Part shown: positions 12,815-24,028 of the stretch, piece by piece
Numbering within the stretch: the stretch's first letter is position 1
How the letters are laid out: the number at the start of each line of letters is the position of its first letter
DNA from: Bromus sterilis
Taxonomy: Eukaryota; Streptophyta; Magnoliopsida; Poales; Poaceae
Direction: 5' to 3'
Assembly: GCA_950022295.1 (NCBI GenBank)
Contig: OX465596.1
Coordinates: 130,242,501-130,306,500 of the forward strand
DNA: 64,000 bases
Notes under the pieces: generated by a model
Database searches by the model: none
The model's input: the letters and a program-made list of their open reading frames with translations, nothing else
Told to the model about the DNA's origin: nothing
Position numbers and translations under genes: made by a program

Positions 12815-12819
12815 CTCGG
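12815..12819. repeat. Target site duplication (right copy), ctcgg
   Basis: Matches 4805-4809 exactly and defines the right boundary of E1. Confidence 0.9.
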
Positions 12820-15351
12820 TAACTTCTTTTTCAAGTTGGCTACTGCGACCTAGTAACCTATGGACAACTCGTGACTCGGTCGTTTCAGCCTCCGAGTTGA
12901 CTGCCTCGCGTGAGTTTCGATATGATTCGAAGTTACAATCCATGTAAACATATTCCTTGGAACCGATTATCACCAATCGTCTTTAACACTACGGGTAAGA
13001 ACCCGTTCTTGGTGGCGCTAAGAAAATCAAACTCCGTCAAGTCGCTTCCCGTTAAGCAATTAACATTGGGGTGTTGCCAATCCAGCGATGACTCGGCCAT
13101 AGCAACACAGACTGAGTTATCAGCATGAACGACCTCCACCTCGTCATCAACCCACTGTATCAAAAATTGGTGCATAGTAGATGGCACGCACTGATTTGCA
13201 TGAACCCAGTCACGGCCTAGTATAACATTGTAGTTCCCTTGCACCTCCGCAACAAAGAAGGCAGTAGCCAAAGTCTTGCTTCCAATCGTAAGCTCCACAT
13301 ACATGACACCTTTGGATTTAGTTTTCTCTTTTCCTTCAAATCCATTGAGCACCATATTCGTCTTTATCAATCTTCATCTTTCAAACCCAAATTCTTGAAG
13401 ACCGAATAGGGCATCAGATTCACAACAGCACCACCATCAACAAGCATCCGAGCAACCGGCGATCCATTAATATGTCCTTTGAGGTATAATGGCATCAAGT
13501 GTGTCACCGGTTCCTTTGGCTTCTCGAAGATAGCATTCTTGGGGCCGAAATCCATGTGGGCTACCTCTCCTTCCTCATCTGTAGCACGGAACTCAGCAGG
13601 TAAGTAAAACACCATGTTGATATCCATACCTTCATGAGCCGGTGAAGACTCATAGTCAAGCAACTCGTCATCCTCCTCAAGTGTTTCCTCCGGTTCCTTT
13701 GTATCTCCGAGTGAAAATGCGTCCATGGGTAACTTCGACGATACCATGGTAGTGGCAACATTCTCCTTTGGAGGTGTGGGTGTTGCTGCGATAAATTTAG
13801 AAACCACCATGTTTTCTGTTTGCTTCGGCTTCCACACCCTCCCTGCGAGCATCATGGGACGTTCTGTATTGAACAACTCGTCCCTTTGCTTCTCTGCTTC
13901 TTGTTCCGTCTTCTTGCGGTACCTCATGCGCTGCAATTTCCTTTTCTGCGTTTTGGTTATACCGATAGGACACCACCTAGGTTGTGTATACTTAGGATCC
14001 ATTGGCTTGACTTCACTCGGACCATCTTCATGATTTTTAGCAAAAGGACTCAGCGGGACAGCAGGCATGTCACTTGGAGCAGCAGTAGCATTGTTACTCA
14101 GAAGAGCAACCACATCACTACTCGGAATCGAGTCAACTTTCTTTAATTCAGTCGAGTTGTTGTTACTCGGCTCCTTGAGTTTTAACACCTCGGTGTCCAT
14201 CATGACAGTCTTGGCACTAACATCTCCCTCCTTTCTCTCGGCATACTCGGATTTTTCAGCACTTGGTGACTTAGCACGCCACACCTTTTTGTTGGTCCTT
14301 TCCGAGTAACCTTGCATTGGCCGGCTTGCACCACTGTTCAAACGGCCTTGTTTGGGATAAGAGAGCCTATCATATACGGACCTCCTTGGTGCTGCCCACC
14401 CTGGATGAAAAGCATAGGGAACCATTGGGGGCTGCTCCCATCTCTCGTCGAAACTACCCGAGTAGTATGGCTCATAAGGGGGCGACATCATCCACGGCGC
14501 CGGCATCCATGCCCCATATGGCCTTGCGTGATGTTGGTATTCCTGTTTGGGCGGTGATCTCGAGCGCTTCAACGTCGATGATGACCGGTTTGAGCTAGAA
14601 CCAGCTTCTTGGTTTGCATACTTGGAAAGCAACATGTCAAAAGTAGGCTTGATTTTCTTGTGTTGCGGCTTAGCTTCATTCTTCTTCCACTTGCCGACCT
14701 CTGGACTCTTGGGGTTGACAAATCTAATGTGATCATTAGCTGATGATTGCCCCACGAGTAACTCAGAATTTCCTCCTGTCCGAGTAACACGTAACTCGGA
14801 ATTCCTGCTTGGTCGAGTAGCGTGCGACTCGAAACGTTCTCCTTCCATGTGTTTCTTGCCCTGCCGAGCTGCAGCTAACTCGGATGCTCTTCTCTTCCGA
14901 GTTGCATCAAACTCGGCATTTGATTGTTGTACACCACTTGAAGCAGCAACATTCCGAATAGTGATCTGGATTGTCTCTCCACCTCCGGGTTTCTTTTCCA
15001 GCACCACTTGCCTTCCCGGGCTCTTGCTGCCATCATTGTCTTTCCTGGATTCACCAATAACAACATTAGCCTTGTTAGCAGATTCGGCTATGTCTGGCCG
15101 AATTAACATGTTCTTCCCCTCCAAGTCCATGGTATTCATTGGGAAGGGTTGCTTATCAACTTGCATCTCAGAAAAACTCAATCGTCCTTCATTAATGGCC
15201 GATTGGATCTGTCATCATAAAACATTGCAATCGTTAGTAGCACGAGAGAAAGATTTATGATATTTGCAATAAGCACGCCGTTTTAGCTATTCAAACGGCG
15301 GTAAAGCATGAGACATCTTGATAATCTTAGCTTGCAGCAAAGCATAAAAAA
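12815..15351 (-). pseudogene. Gypsy (Tat-type) gag C-terminal linker and protease
   Basis: Minus-strand frame open from about 15181 to 13367, then shifted into another frame at 13370-12933. The first part is a long Ser/Arg/Lys-rich, low-complexity region. Before it, stops at 15182-15350 break a Cys/His cluster (YCKYHKSFS). The aspartic protease carries LVDGGAVVNLMPYSVF, where DGG stands in place of the common DTG/DSG; this variant is usual in cereal Tat elements. It ends with the flap and C-terminal region (YNVILGRDWVHANQC). The frameshift lies just after NLGLKDED. The protease-RT link is then cut by E1. Confidence 0.8.
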
Positions 15352-15352
15352 T

Positions 15353-16951
15353 TCAATCACATTTAGCAACATTAAAAGTGCATTTCATCTCTTCCTCCTG
15401 ATTCTTATGAATCGGCTTTAGATCAAGACAAGTAAAAGGTTTGGTCTTTGAGGGCCAAACGAACTCAGCAGCATAGACATCGGCCTCATCATCCGAGTTA
15501 TCACTAGTATATACAACCACGTTCACCTTAGGACGATCAACCTTATACCTATGCACATCCTTGAGCTCTTTTCCCCGACTCTCTTGAGACAAAGCTCTCT
15601 GCAAAACTTGGTTGATGGTTAGGAATTCATGGCCTTCTAGTTTTTCATTAATGTTAGTCTTTAAACCATTAAGCACAAGATCAGCCAAGTCTCTTTATGT
15701 TATCACCAAACTATAGCACCGGTTCTTAGTATCTCAGAATCTCTTGACATAGTCAGAAACTGATTCATCATTTTTTTGCTTAACCGATGTAAGGTGTGAC
15801 AACTTAAGCTCATTATCGCCGCTATAAAAGTGATCATGAAATTTCTGTTCTAATTGAGACCACAAGCTAATAGAACCATGCGGCAAAGAAGAAAACCATG
15901 GAAATGCAGTACCAGTTAATGACAAAGGAAACACACGCACTTTAAATTCATTAATGCGGCCAGCCTCACCAAGCTGCGCCAAGTACTGACTTATGTGCTC
16001 CCATGTAGTTTTCTTGCCCTCTCCATCAAACTTAGTAAATTCTGGTATCTTATAACCTGGAGGGCATTGGATTGCATCAAAGTATTCAAGATACGGTTTT
16101 TGGTAAATCCGATTCCTGGGTAACTCGACACCAAAGTTATCATAGAGAATTTTAGTCATCTCCTCCCTAAGGTTAGCTAAGGCATCGTCTGTAGTAGCCG
16201 ATGCAGCTTGTGGCAGTGGCATAGGAGGGATAGGATTTCTGGTCACGGGCGCTGGAAGTGGCATGTATGCCGAGTTGTAACTCGGTTGTGACCGAGTTGG
16301 GTACGCCGAATTGTAACTCGGAAGCAACCGAGTAGTGTCTGCGCCCACGTAAACCGAGTTGTAGCTCGGCTGCGTATGAACAGTGTTTGAACCTACGGGT
16401 ATAGCTTGGTTCGTCATAGTTACCGAACTAGGTATGATAGGATTACTTGGTGTAGGCACAATTTGATTAGTATAATCGGGAGAGTAACTCATCGGCAATG
16501 GTGGTGCCGATGATAGAGGCAAAGTTGAACTAGGGTTTCCCATACTAGCAAGCATACTACCAACATTAGCATTAGATGATTGAGCATTATTTTTCTGGGC
16601 CCTAGTATTTTCCAAGAAAGCTTGATAGATAAGATCATTACTAGCAGTAATACGGCTCTCAATTTCTGCCCATTGCTCTTGAGAAAAAGTAGCGCTTACG
16701 TTGGGTTTAGTCGGCTCAACAGGAAGAGGAGGGATCTTGATTTCTCCAATTGGAGTAGCGTGGCTTTGGCGTCCCTTGCTGAAGTTTCCGAGGAAATCTT
16801 GCAAATTCTCCTCCTCGCGCTGCTTCTTGAGCGCCTCATCAGCCTCGTCGCTCTGCTTCTTCAACTCTTCATAGATTCGGCGGTGTTCATCCGATAGATC
16901 ATCAAGGCTAGGCTTAATGATGTTATTGGTGTTGATCTCTGACTTGGACAT
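15353..16951 (-). pseudogene. Gypsy (Tat-type) gag, two nonsense codons
   Basis: The probable start is the ATG at 16951 (MSKSEINTNN). The N-terminal part is charged and coiled-coil-like (RRIYEELKKQSDEADEALKK). A Pro/Ser-rich spacer with several SYNSAY repeats follows, then the Gag domain (FPWFSSLPHGSISLWSQLEQKFHDHF). After YVKRF there are two in-frame stops, TGA at 15734-15736 and TAA about 45 bases further on. The same frame then resumes as ADLVLNGLKTNINEKLEGHE to 15353. Structural protein of the virus-like particle, now inactive. Confidence 0.85.
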
Positions 16952-16977
16952 GGTTGATGATGATTTCTTGAAACTTG

Positions 16978-16997
16978 TCCCCAGCGGAGTCGCCAAA
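16978..16997 (-). other. Primer binding site of the Gypsy element
   Basis: Read on the minus strand, TGGCGACTCCGCTGGGGAC lies a few bases after the LTR end at 17001-17003. Its form matches primer sites common in cereal Tat-type elements. I cannot name the tRNA with certainty. Confidence 0.55.
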
Positions 16998-17000
16998 AAG

Positions 17001-17620
17001 TGTGTTGACACACGAACACGTCACATGTACCCTCGATGCCGGGGGTGATGCACCGCAGCTCACGTCGAAGGAGATCCGAGCAGCAGCGCGATACGCAAGA
17101 CAGCTGCCGGATGCTTTCGAGACACCCGAAACCACAAGCTCCCGGGAGGTACCCCGTCGGGGAGCTTGCCGGCTATGGGCTCCTCCGAGTCGTCCTAAAC
17201 GCCCAAGGAGCTCCGTAGATCTATGTTTCCAAACCTGAAGAACAACGAAGAATGAGAGAAAGAACACGTAGATGAGATATGAAAAAGTAGACGAAAGTAG
17301 GGTTTGCGTTTGGGTTGCGATTGATTGTGTATCGGCCGTCACCTCATCTATATATGAGGAGGCTGGACTTTCCTTACAAGAGAAGGACTCCAATTCCCGT
17401 CCAAATCTTTCCAAACTATAACCGAACTAGGATTACAGGTGGGCCTGGGACAACAGTTCGGTTTTAGGGAGTTTCGGGGCTGTAAGTGACCTCGGATGAA
17501 AAAACTCAAAACATAAAAGTTGTAGCCCTTGAAATTTCCAAGAATTTTCATGTTGAACGTTTTTTTATTAGAGTCCATCTTCGGGGCCAAAATCCTCACG
17601 CAAAAAAGGCCAGAACTGGC
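17001..17620 (-). repeat. 5' LTR of the Gypsy element, truncated
   Basis: On the plus strand the LTR edge reads TGTTGACACACG at 17003, beside the primer site. It extends to about 17620, where sequence typical of the array LTR family begins abruptly. The outer U3 end and target duplication are therefore lost. There is no second LTR in the window for comparison, so the extent is inferred. Confidence 0.6.
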
Positions 17621-17780
17621 GAGAGGGGAGCCAGGGGGCCCCAGGCGGCCAGAGGGCGCGGCCCCACCTCTGGTCGTGCCAGGGGGGCGCCTGGAGCCCC
17701 TGGACCACCTTTGGCTTCCCCTTTCGCCTATTTATTCCCCGTGACGAGAAACCTTCGGGAATGAAACCCTTTTTCGCGAT
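17621..17780 (+). repeat. LTR fragment of the deleted first array unit
   Basis: From gcgagaggggagccagg to cgcgatctct it matches the GC-rich and TATA-like part of the array LTRs (compare 18690-18860 and 29890-30050). It then jumps straight to the internal 3' sequence at about 17781. Both edges are deletion junctions. The right one contains a few bases found in neither partner. Confidence 0.7.
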
Positions 17781-18433
17781 CTCTGGAGAGCAAGCAAGTT
17801 GGATGCACCCCCACTAGTTCCATTGGAGAGCTTATCTTAGCTCATATGTGCATCCGTTGCATGACAATCCCTAATCCTCACATCATATCTATCATTTGGT
17901 TTTCTCTCGCCAATGATTGTCCTCATTGATCTGAGCCTTTCACACCTTTTTGTCTTCCTCCTCCACCTTATTCTCTCTTTGCCATCCTAAGTGTCAACTT
18001 TCTTGCTTACACTCATCCATTGCATGAGTGCTCAAAATGTCGAAAAGGAGTGGATCATTTTGACTTGTACCTGGCTAGTGGTCTGGGGATGAGTCAAGAT
18101 AATATTCCAAAGAAGACCAAGTGTGAAACATTAGTAGATTGAGTTCTCAACATAAAAATACTTTTTCTCGTATATCCCTATCCCCTTTCTTGCACGCAAA
18201 CATCATTTGGAGACATTCGAGTCACGGACAGCGAGAGCTCTTGCACCTTTATGTTCTTATGTTACTTATTTCAATGCTAAATATAGACTCTTGCCTGTTA
18301 TGACTTGAATTGAATTACATGCCTTGATTGCTTTACTTAAAAGTTCTTATATGGTTGTTAGCATGTCACGACAGAAATTATGCTTTTATCATTTACCTAC
18401 TCGAGGACGAGCAGGAATTAAGCTTGGGGATGT
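17781..18433 (+). repeat. 3' internal remnant of the first array unit
   Basis: Matches 23385-24028 and 28980-29626: it starts at gagcaagcaagttggatgc and ends with the pre-PPT motif ctcgaggacgagcagg and the PPT aagcttggggatgt. No coding potential. Confidence 0.8.
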
Positions 18434-20106
18434 TGATACGTCCAAAACGTATCTATAATTTCTTCTTGCTCCATGCCTCTTTTGTGTGATATTGCTATGA
18501 TATTGATGAACTTCCATACACTTTTGATCATATTTGGACTAACCTATTAACTCAGTGCACCCCAGTGTCAGTTCATGTTTTCAGTTGTTTTTCTATTTCA
18601 GGTTTCCCCCTTATTAAAAGTACCAGAAGGATTCTGGGAAAAATATAGAAAAATCAGCGTACCGGAAGCTTCGCGAAGAGCCCGAGAGGGGCCAGAGGGG
18701 AGCCAGGGGGGCCCAGGCGGCCAGAGGGCGCGGCCCCACCCCTGTCCGCGCCAGGGGGGCGCCTGGAGCCATTGGCCAACCTCTGGCTGCCCCCTTTCGC
18801 CTATTTATTCCCCGTGACAAGAAACACTCGGGGACGGAACCCTTTTTCACGATCTCTCCTCTGTTCCGCCGCCGTCGCGCTTCGAAGATCGGGAGCACCA
18901 GAAGACCTCTTTCCGGCACACTGCCGGAGAGAGGAACCACCTCCGGGAGCTTCTCCGCCACCATGGATGCTTCCCGGATGAACCGTGAGTAGTCCACCTT
19001 GGACCATGGGTTTATGATCAGTAGCAATGTGATGTTCTCCTCCCCTCTTTGTTCTTCATGGATTAGACCTCATGAGCTGCCCTACATGATCGAGGCACAT
19101 ATGTAATCTTTCTGCTGTTGCTATGCTGAGTTTGCTGGGATCCGATGGATTATGAGATTATGTTCAGATTGTGATTGAGTTATATATTTGATTCTCTTCT
19201 TTTATATTTATGTTCTTGAGTAATTCTTGCATGTTCTCCATTGTTTTTTATTGCTTTGGCCAAGTAGTAGGTAGTGACTCCAAGAGGGAGCGTTATGCAT
19301 GATTGTGGGTTCATGCCCCCCGATGACTAGCTTGAGTGACAGAAACATAAGTCTAGGGGTTGTGTTGTTGCCACAAGGGGGAAAACAACGGTGCTTGTAC
19401 TTGCGGGTGCAAGGATTGTTTACTTTACGCAAAGTTCTTTAATGCAGTTGTCTGTTGCTTTGAGTTTACACTTTGGGTGGGATTCGCAACTTAATACCAG
19501 CGAGATGTTCTGGATAAATATCTCAAGGTGGATGATTAGTGGGTAGATGCAGATAGATTTCGGTCTACTTGTCTTGGCGTACCGCCCGTGCTTTTGAGCC
19601 TCTTCCTTTCTGCATAGAATAATTAGCATTGGTTTGCGCACATAATCCTGTCAATTGCCCAGCTGTAATTTGTTTACCTCGCATGGCTGTTTTATCGTAT
19701 TTTGGGAGAGATACATCACTAGTGAACATCATAGGACCTCGGTCCATTCTTCTACTATTGTTTACACCTTCAATTTACTTTCAGTATTTACTTTTCCGTA
19801 GCTATCACTATCATTATTATCCCGTGCGTTTTATCCTTTGTAAACAACAAGGCCGGAGGAATTGACAACTCCTCTGTACTCATTGGGAGCAAAGCTATCT
19901 GTTGTGTGTGCAGGTCTAAGTGAAGTTAGCAATCCTTAGATTGTCAACGGCGCCAATTGTTCACTTCACCACCTTCTTGTATCTGTTGGAGTCCTACTGG
20001 TCTGACACTCAACCTTAGCATCTTCGCTAAGGGAAAGTTGCTGCTATCTACATCTCACCTTCCACTTGGGGTAACCAACGGGGGCGAGAAGTTATCTCGT
20101 GTATCA
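18434..20106 (+). repeat. Array LTR A
   Basis: 1673 bp from TGATACGTCC to TGTATCA. Contains the terminal inverted repeat, the GC-rich module 18712-18766 and the TATA-like cctatttattccccgtgac near 18800. It is shared as 3' LTR of the remnant unit and 5' LTR of the next. Confidence 0.9.
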
Positions 20107-20116
20107 AGAAAATTTA

Positions 20117-20134
20117 TGGCGCCATTGCCAGGGA
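20117..20134 (+). other. Primer binding site, array unit A
   Basis: tggcgccattgccaggga lies 10 bp after LTR A and is of the tRNA-Asp type with two mismatches. In unit B the equivalent at 25711-25728 reads tggctccattgccaggga, a further mismatch. Confidence 0.65.
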
Positions 20135-20272
20135 CTCCACTCTTCAAGATAGGGTAGTTGTACACTATCTTTTATCTTTGCTTTTTAGTCTTGTTTGTTT
20201 ACCTTTCAGTTTTTTCTTTAGTGTCTTTTATCAAAAATCAAAAAAATAGTTACCTTACTATTAGTTATCATT

Positions 20273-21088
20273 ATGGCTGGTCCTTTTGCCTTTGGTGAGT
20301 CAGAAGTGCTCACCTTTAAACAAAGAGGTGGTGAAAGTCTGAAAGATGCCTGGTATAGAATTAATGATTCTCAAAAGAGAGCCACCAAGAAGCAAACCAC
20401 TACTATCCTGCTTAGAAACTTTTATGTTGGAATTACTTCTTGGAATAGGTTTATTCTAGATACTGCTATCAATGGGAATTTCATAGAAGCCCCAGTTTGG
20501 GAAGCTCTTAGTGTTATGGAAAATCTTGTTGGAAATCTCCCTTTTGATAGCATTCAAGAGAACATTACCCTAGCTCATGTTATGAAAAAACATGAAAAGA
20601 TGGAGCTAGAGATGCCAAGTATTAATAAGATAAGTGAGTTGGATCGTAAGGTTCAAGGGAATTTGAATAGATTAGATTGCTCCATGCATAAAAATTTCAA
20701 AACCTTGGAGACCATCAAATCCCATGACCTGGACCCTTCTAGGATTGATAAGATTGAGGAAATTATTGACACTCTAGGAACTACTTTCTCCTCAATCAAA
20801 ACCAAAAAGGTGGAAACTCCTGCAAAGAAGGAACCTAGGTTCGTTTACGTTCCAAAGGCTCCTCGTTCAAAAATTAATTTATCCATTTCCAAAGGAGTTG
20901 AAACTATGAAGACTTTGGAAGAGATACCTCTCATTAAGATAAATGAGACTCCAATTGATTTTTTTCCTTTTTCTTTTATTCCTAGAAGTATCTTTATCAG
21001 GCCTTTATTTGAAAAACCTCTTAAGATTGGTTGTATTATTGAAGAGCTTTTTGATGATCTTGTTAATGGTTCAATTGATACAACTTGA
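20273..21088 (+). CDS. Array unit A gag-like protein (271 aa)
   Basis: Open from ATG at 20273 to TGA at 21088. Residues about 10-85 (FKQRGGESLKDAWYRIND ... FYVGITSWNRFILDTAINGNF) match the C-terminal half of the Athila-type Gag domain: compare LDSAAGGTF-type and QAWE-type motifs in E1. A short charged, coiled-coil-like tail follows. The N-terminal half of the Gag domain is missing, and there is no protease or pol, so the product is at most a partial gag. This is the only array copy whose frame is undamaged over its full length. No host function is suggested. Confidence 0.65.
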   Translation: MAGPFAFGESEVLTFKQRGGESLKDAWYRINDSQKRATKKQTTTILLRNFYVGITSWNRFILDTAINGNFIEAPVWEALSVMENLVGNLPFDSIQENITLAHVMKKHEKMELEMPSINKISELDRKVQGNLNRLDCSMHKNFKTLETIKSHDLDPSRIDKIEEIIDTLGTTFSSIKTKKVETPAKKEPRFVYVPKAPRSKINLSISKGVETMKTLEEIPLIKINETPIDFFPFSFIPRSIFIRPLFEKPLKIGCIIEELFDDLVNGSIDTT

Positions 21089-24028
21089 TCTATTTGCATT
21101 AAGCCTAGCTAATGGCTTTAAAGAAGCGCTTTTGGGAGGCAGCCCGCAACGGATTTAGGTTTTCCTTTTTGTTTTTCTTCTGTTTTTAGTGGTCTTGATG
21201 ATTTTTACTACTGTAGCAACATCATTGTATCTTTACTTTTCAAGCTTTGTGCCTTTTATAGACTCATACGACAAGGGAAGTGAAAGTTTTGACATGTTGT
21301 CCAGAAAACAGATTCTATCCTCGTGACTAGAAAAATCACACAAAAATCCCAGTTCATCTTTTTGATTTACACAGCGTGCTCTATACAACTACGAAACTTT
21401 CGTATGTTCTGAGTATTTTTATTTGAGTTGCAGAAGTATCCCTAAAAAATTCTTTACTACCTGCTGGTCTGTTTTTCACAGATTTTGTCCTGTTTTGCCA
21501 TTTCTTCGTTTTGTAAACCTTAAGCTTGCTTTTTCTTTGAAAAAACCTTTTGGAACTCTTGAGAAATAGTAACCCTTCAAGATTATCTTTGTTTCCAGTA
21601 GAGAAAAATTATTTTATTATGAGTACTAACCTCGCTAATCAGATTATGATGAGTTATGTATGAAGGGAGTTTTCAAGTGTGCGAGGGAAGATGATGAAAG
21701 AAGATTAAGAAGTGTCAAGCATTCAAGCTTGGGGATGCCCCCATGCATCCCCAAGAAATATTTCAAGGAGACTCAAGCGTCTAATCTTGGGGATGCCACC
21801 GTGCATCCCCTTCTCCATCAACAATTATCAGTTCGTCTCTCGTTTCACTATATTTTTATCACTTCATGCGTTATGTGCTATGCTTGGAGCGTCTCGCTCT
21901 TAGGTTTTGTTTTTATTTTCTTTAGATTTTCTTGCTGTTCATAACAAGTTAGAAGCCAGATTTCTTTGTGTGGGAAAGAAACACGCTCCACTTCCAAAAT
22001 TTAGAACACAACATAGGACTTTTCATGATTATCTTTGCTGTGTGTGTTCTTTATCTTTTTCGTAGCTACTGTCATGTTTTGCTCTGAGCTTTCATGCATA
22101 TCTTTTCAAAGATCTTTTGTTTAGTTTGTTGCTGGAACTCTCTTGAGTTTTCATGTTTATCTTGTTTAGAGAGTTTTCCTGTTGCATTGAGTTTTGTATC
22201 TTGACTTGAAGTAGGTAATTGAGGTTGCTATTCAATTGTAGTAGTAACTTGCAACAGTTTTGAGGTATTGTTTTGAGTAATGTTTGGAATTTTGGTGTCA
22301 AGAGCTTTAGCCTATTAGTGATATATGTCGTATTTTGGGCAATCCGTGTTTATTTTCAAAAACCTACAAAATTAGTTGAGAACTCTAGCTACTAGATGGA
22401 TCACTACTCTTCTGAGGGGTCGAATATTAGAGTACACTCACGTACCATGAGTCGAGGATGCGCAAGGATAACCAAACCCTCATACACTCCTCCTTGGGGT
22501 ACTTGTCTCTTTGTGAACCTCCTTATTAGATTGAGAGTTACTGATAATAAGTGCATGAGTTCTTCGGACTAATGTGAGTATTCGAAAGTTGACACTTCCA
22601 CCTTCCCATATTTTGCTAGCCATTTCTGTGCCGTGCATTGCTTTCTTCTCACTCCGAGAGTTAGCGTCCACCTTTGCCGGTACATCCAAATCCTTGGCAC
22701 GATACGCTATGTCATCATAAACCTCCTTATATCTTTCCTCAAAACAGCCACCATACCTACCTATCAAGGCATTTCCATAGCCTTTCCGAGATACATTGCC
22801 ATGCAACATCCATCTTCTCATGACTTGATCTTCATGTCATACATGATACTTGCTTGATCGATGAGCCGCATGCTAGTTGGGCCTTGCCCTAATCATTGCT
22901 AGATGACGCGCTAGTATCATTGCATATCCTGCTACCCTGGCAGAGGCATACATTTGCATACATCATGATAGTTACATCTTCTTTATGATTTGAGTACCTT
23001 GTAAAGTGTGAAATATCTTCTATACTTTTTGTATTATATATAGAGTGTTGCCCCTAAATTGACGAAAAGGTCCCAAAGAGGACAAAATCAAAAGATCCCA
23101 AAGAGGACAAATTAAAAGATCCCAAAGAGGTCAACTGAGAGAAATAGAAAGAGCCATTGAGGCCACCAAAAATACAAAAAAATAGAAAAAAGAAAAAAAA
23201 GAGAGAGAGAAGGGGGCACTCTACTATTCCTTTTGAGAGATCCACACTCGTACTTCCTCTTATATCTTGTACTCCATAGAGATTATCATTCATGCATATA
23301 GCTATTTGGGGACCTTCACACTATAGAACTTGGCTTGTATATTCCAATGATGAGCCTCCTCAAAATAGATCTAGGTCTTCTTGAGCAAGCAAGTTGGATG
23401 CACCCCCACTAGGTACATTGGAGAGCTTACCTTAGCTCATATGTGCATCTGTTGCATGGCAATCCCTACTCCTCACATCATATCTATCATTTGGCTTTCT
23501 CTCGCCAATGATTGTCCTCATTGATGTGAGCCTTTCGCACCTTTTTGTCTTCCTCCTCCACCTTATTCTCTCTTTGCCATCCTAAGTGTCAACTTTCTTG
23601 CTTACACTCATCCATTGCATGAGTTCTCAAAATGTCGAAAAGGAGTGGATCATTTTGACTTGTACCTGGCTAGTGGTCTGGGGATTAGTCAAGATAAGAT
23701 TCCAAAGAAGACCAAGTGTGAACCTTTAGTAGATTGAGTTCTCAACATAAAAATACTTTTTCTCGTATATCCCTATCCATTTTCTTGCACGCAAACATCA
23801 TTTGGAGACATTCGAGTCACGAACAGCGAGAGCTCTTGCACCTTTATGTTCTTATGTTGCTTATTTCAATGCTAAATATAGACTCTTGCCTGTTATGACT
23901 TGAATTGAATTACATGCCTTGATTGCTTTACTTAAAAGTTCTTATATGGTTGTTAGCATGTCACGACAGAAATTATGCTTTTATCATTAACCTACTCGAG
24001 GGCGAGCAGGAATTAAGCTTGGGGATGT
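21089..24028 (+). other. Non-coding internal spacer and PPT, array unit A
   Basis: No gene seen. Marks are the ggaggcagcccgcaac motif at 21137, a purine-rich tract at about 23160-23210 preceded by three copies of tcccaaagagg, the pre-PPT motif ctcgagggcgagcagg near 23995 and the PPT aagcttggggatgt ending at 24028. Confidence 0.75.

Larger units (their letters stand above)
1772..17620 (-). mobile_element. Decayed Ty3/Gypsy element (Tat-type), split by a nested insertion
   Basis: One minus-strand element occupies 12815-17620 (5' half: LTR, primer site, gag, protease) and 1772-4809 (3' half: RT, RNase H, integrase). The element inserted at 4810-12814 separates the halves and is flanked by a 5-bp duplication (ctcgg). 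The domain order gag-PR-RT-RNH-aRNH-INT, with a second archaeal-type RNase H, is characteristic of the Tat/Retand clade. The 3' LTR is missing because another element cuts the integrase at 1771. The outer part of the 5' LTR is lost at the junction with the tandem array near 17620. Many stops, frameshifts and a changed integrase catalytic residue show it is dead. Confidence 0.85.

Noticed and set aside
20273..21088. Possible host gene encoding a 271-residue protein
   Set aside because: It lies just after an LTR and primer site, repeats in the next unit as a pseudogene, and resembles the C-terminal half of Athila gag.
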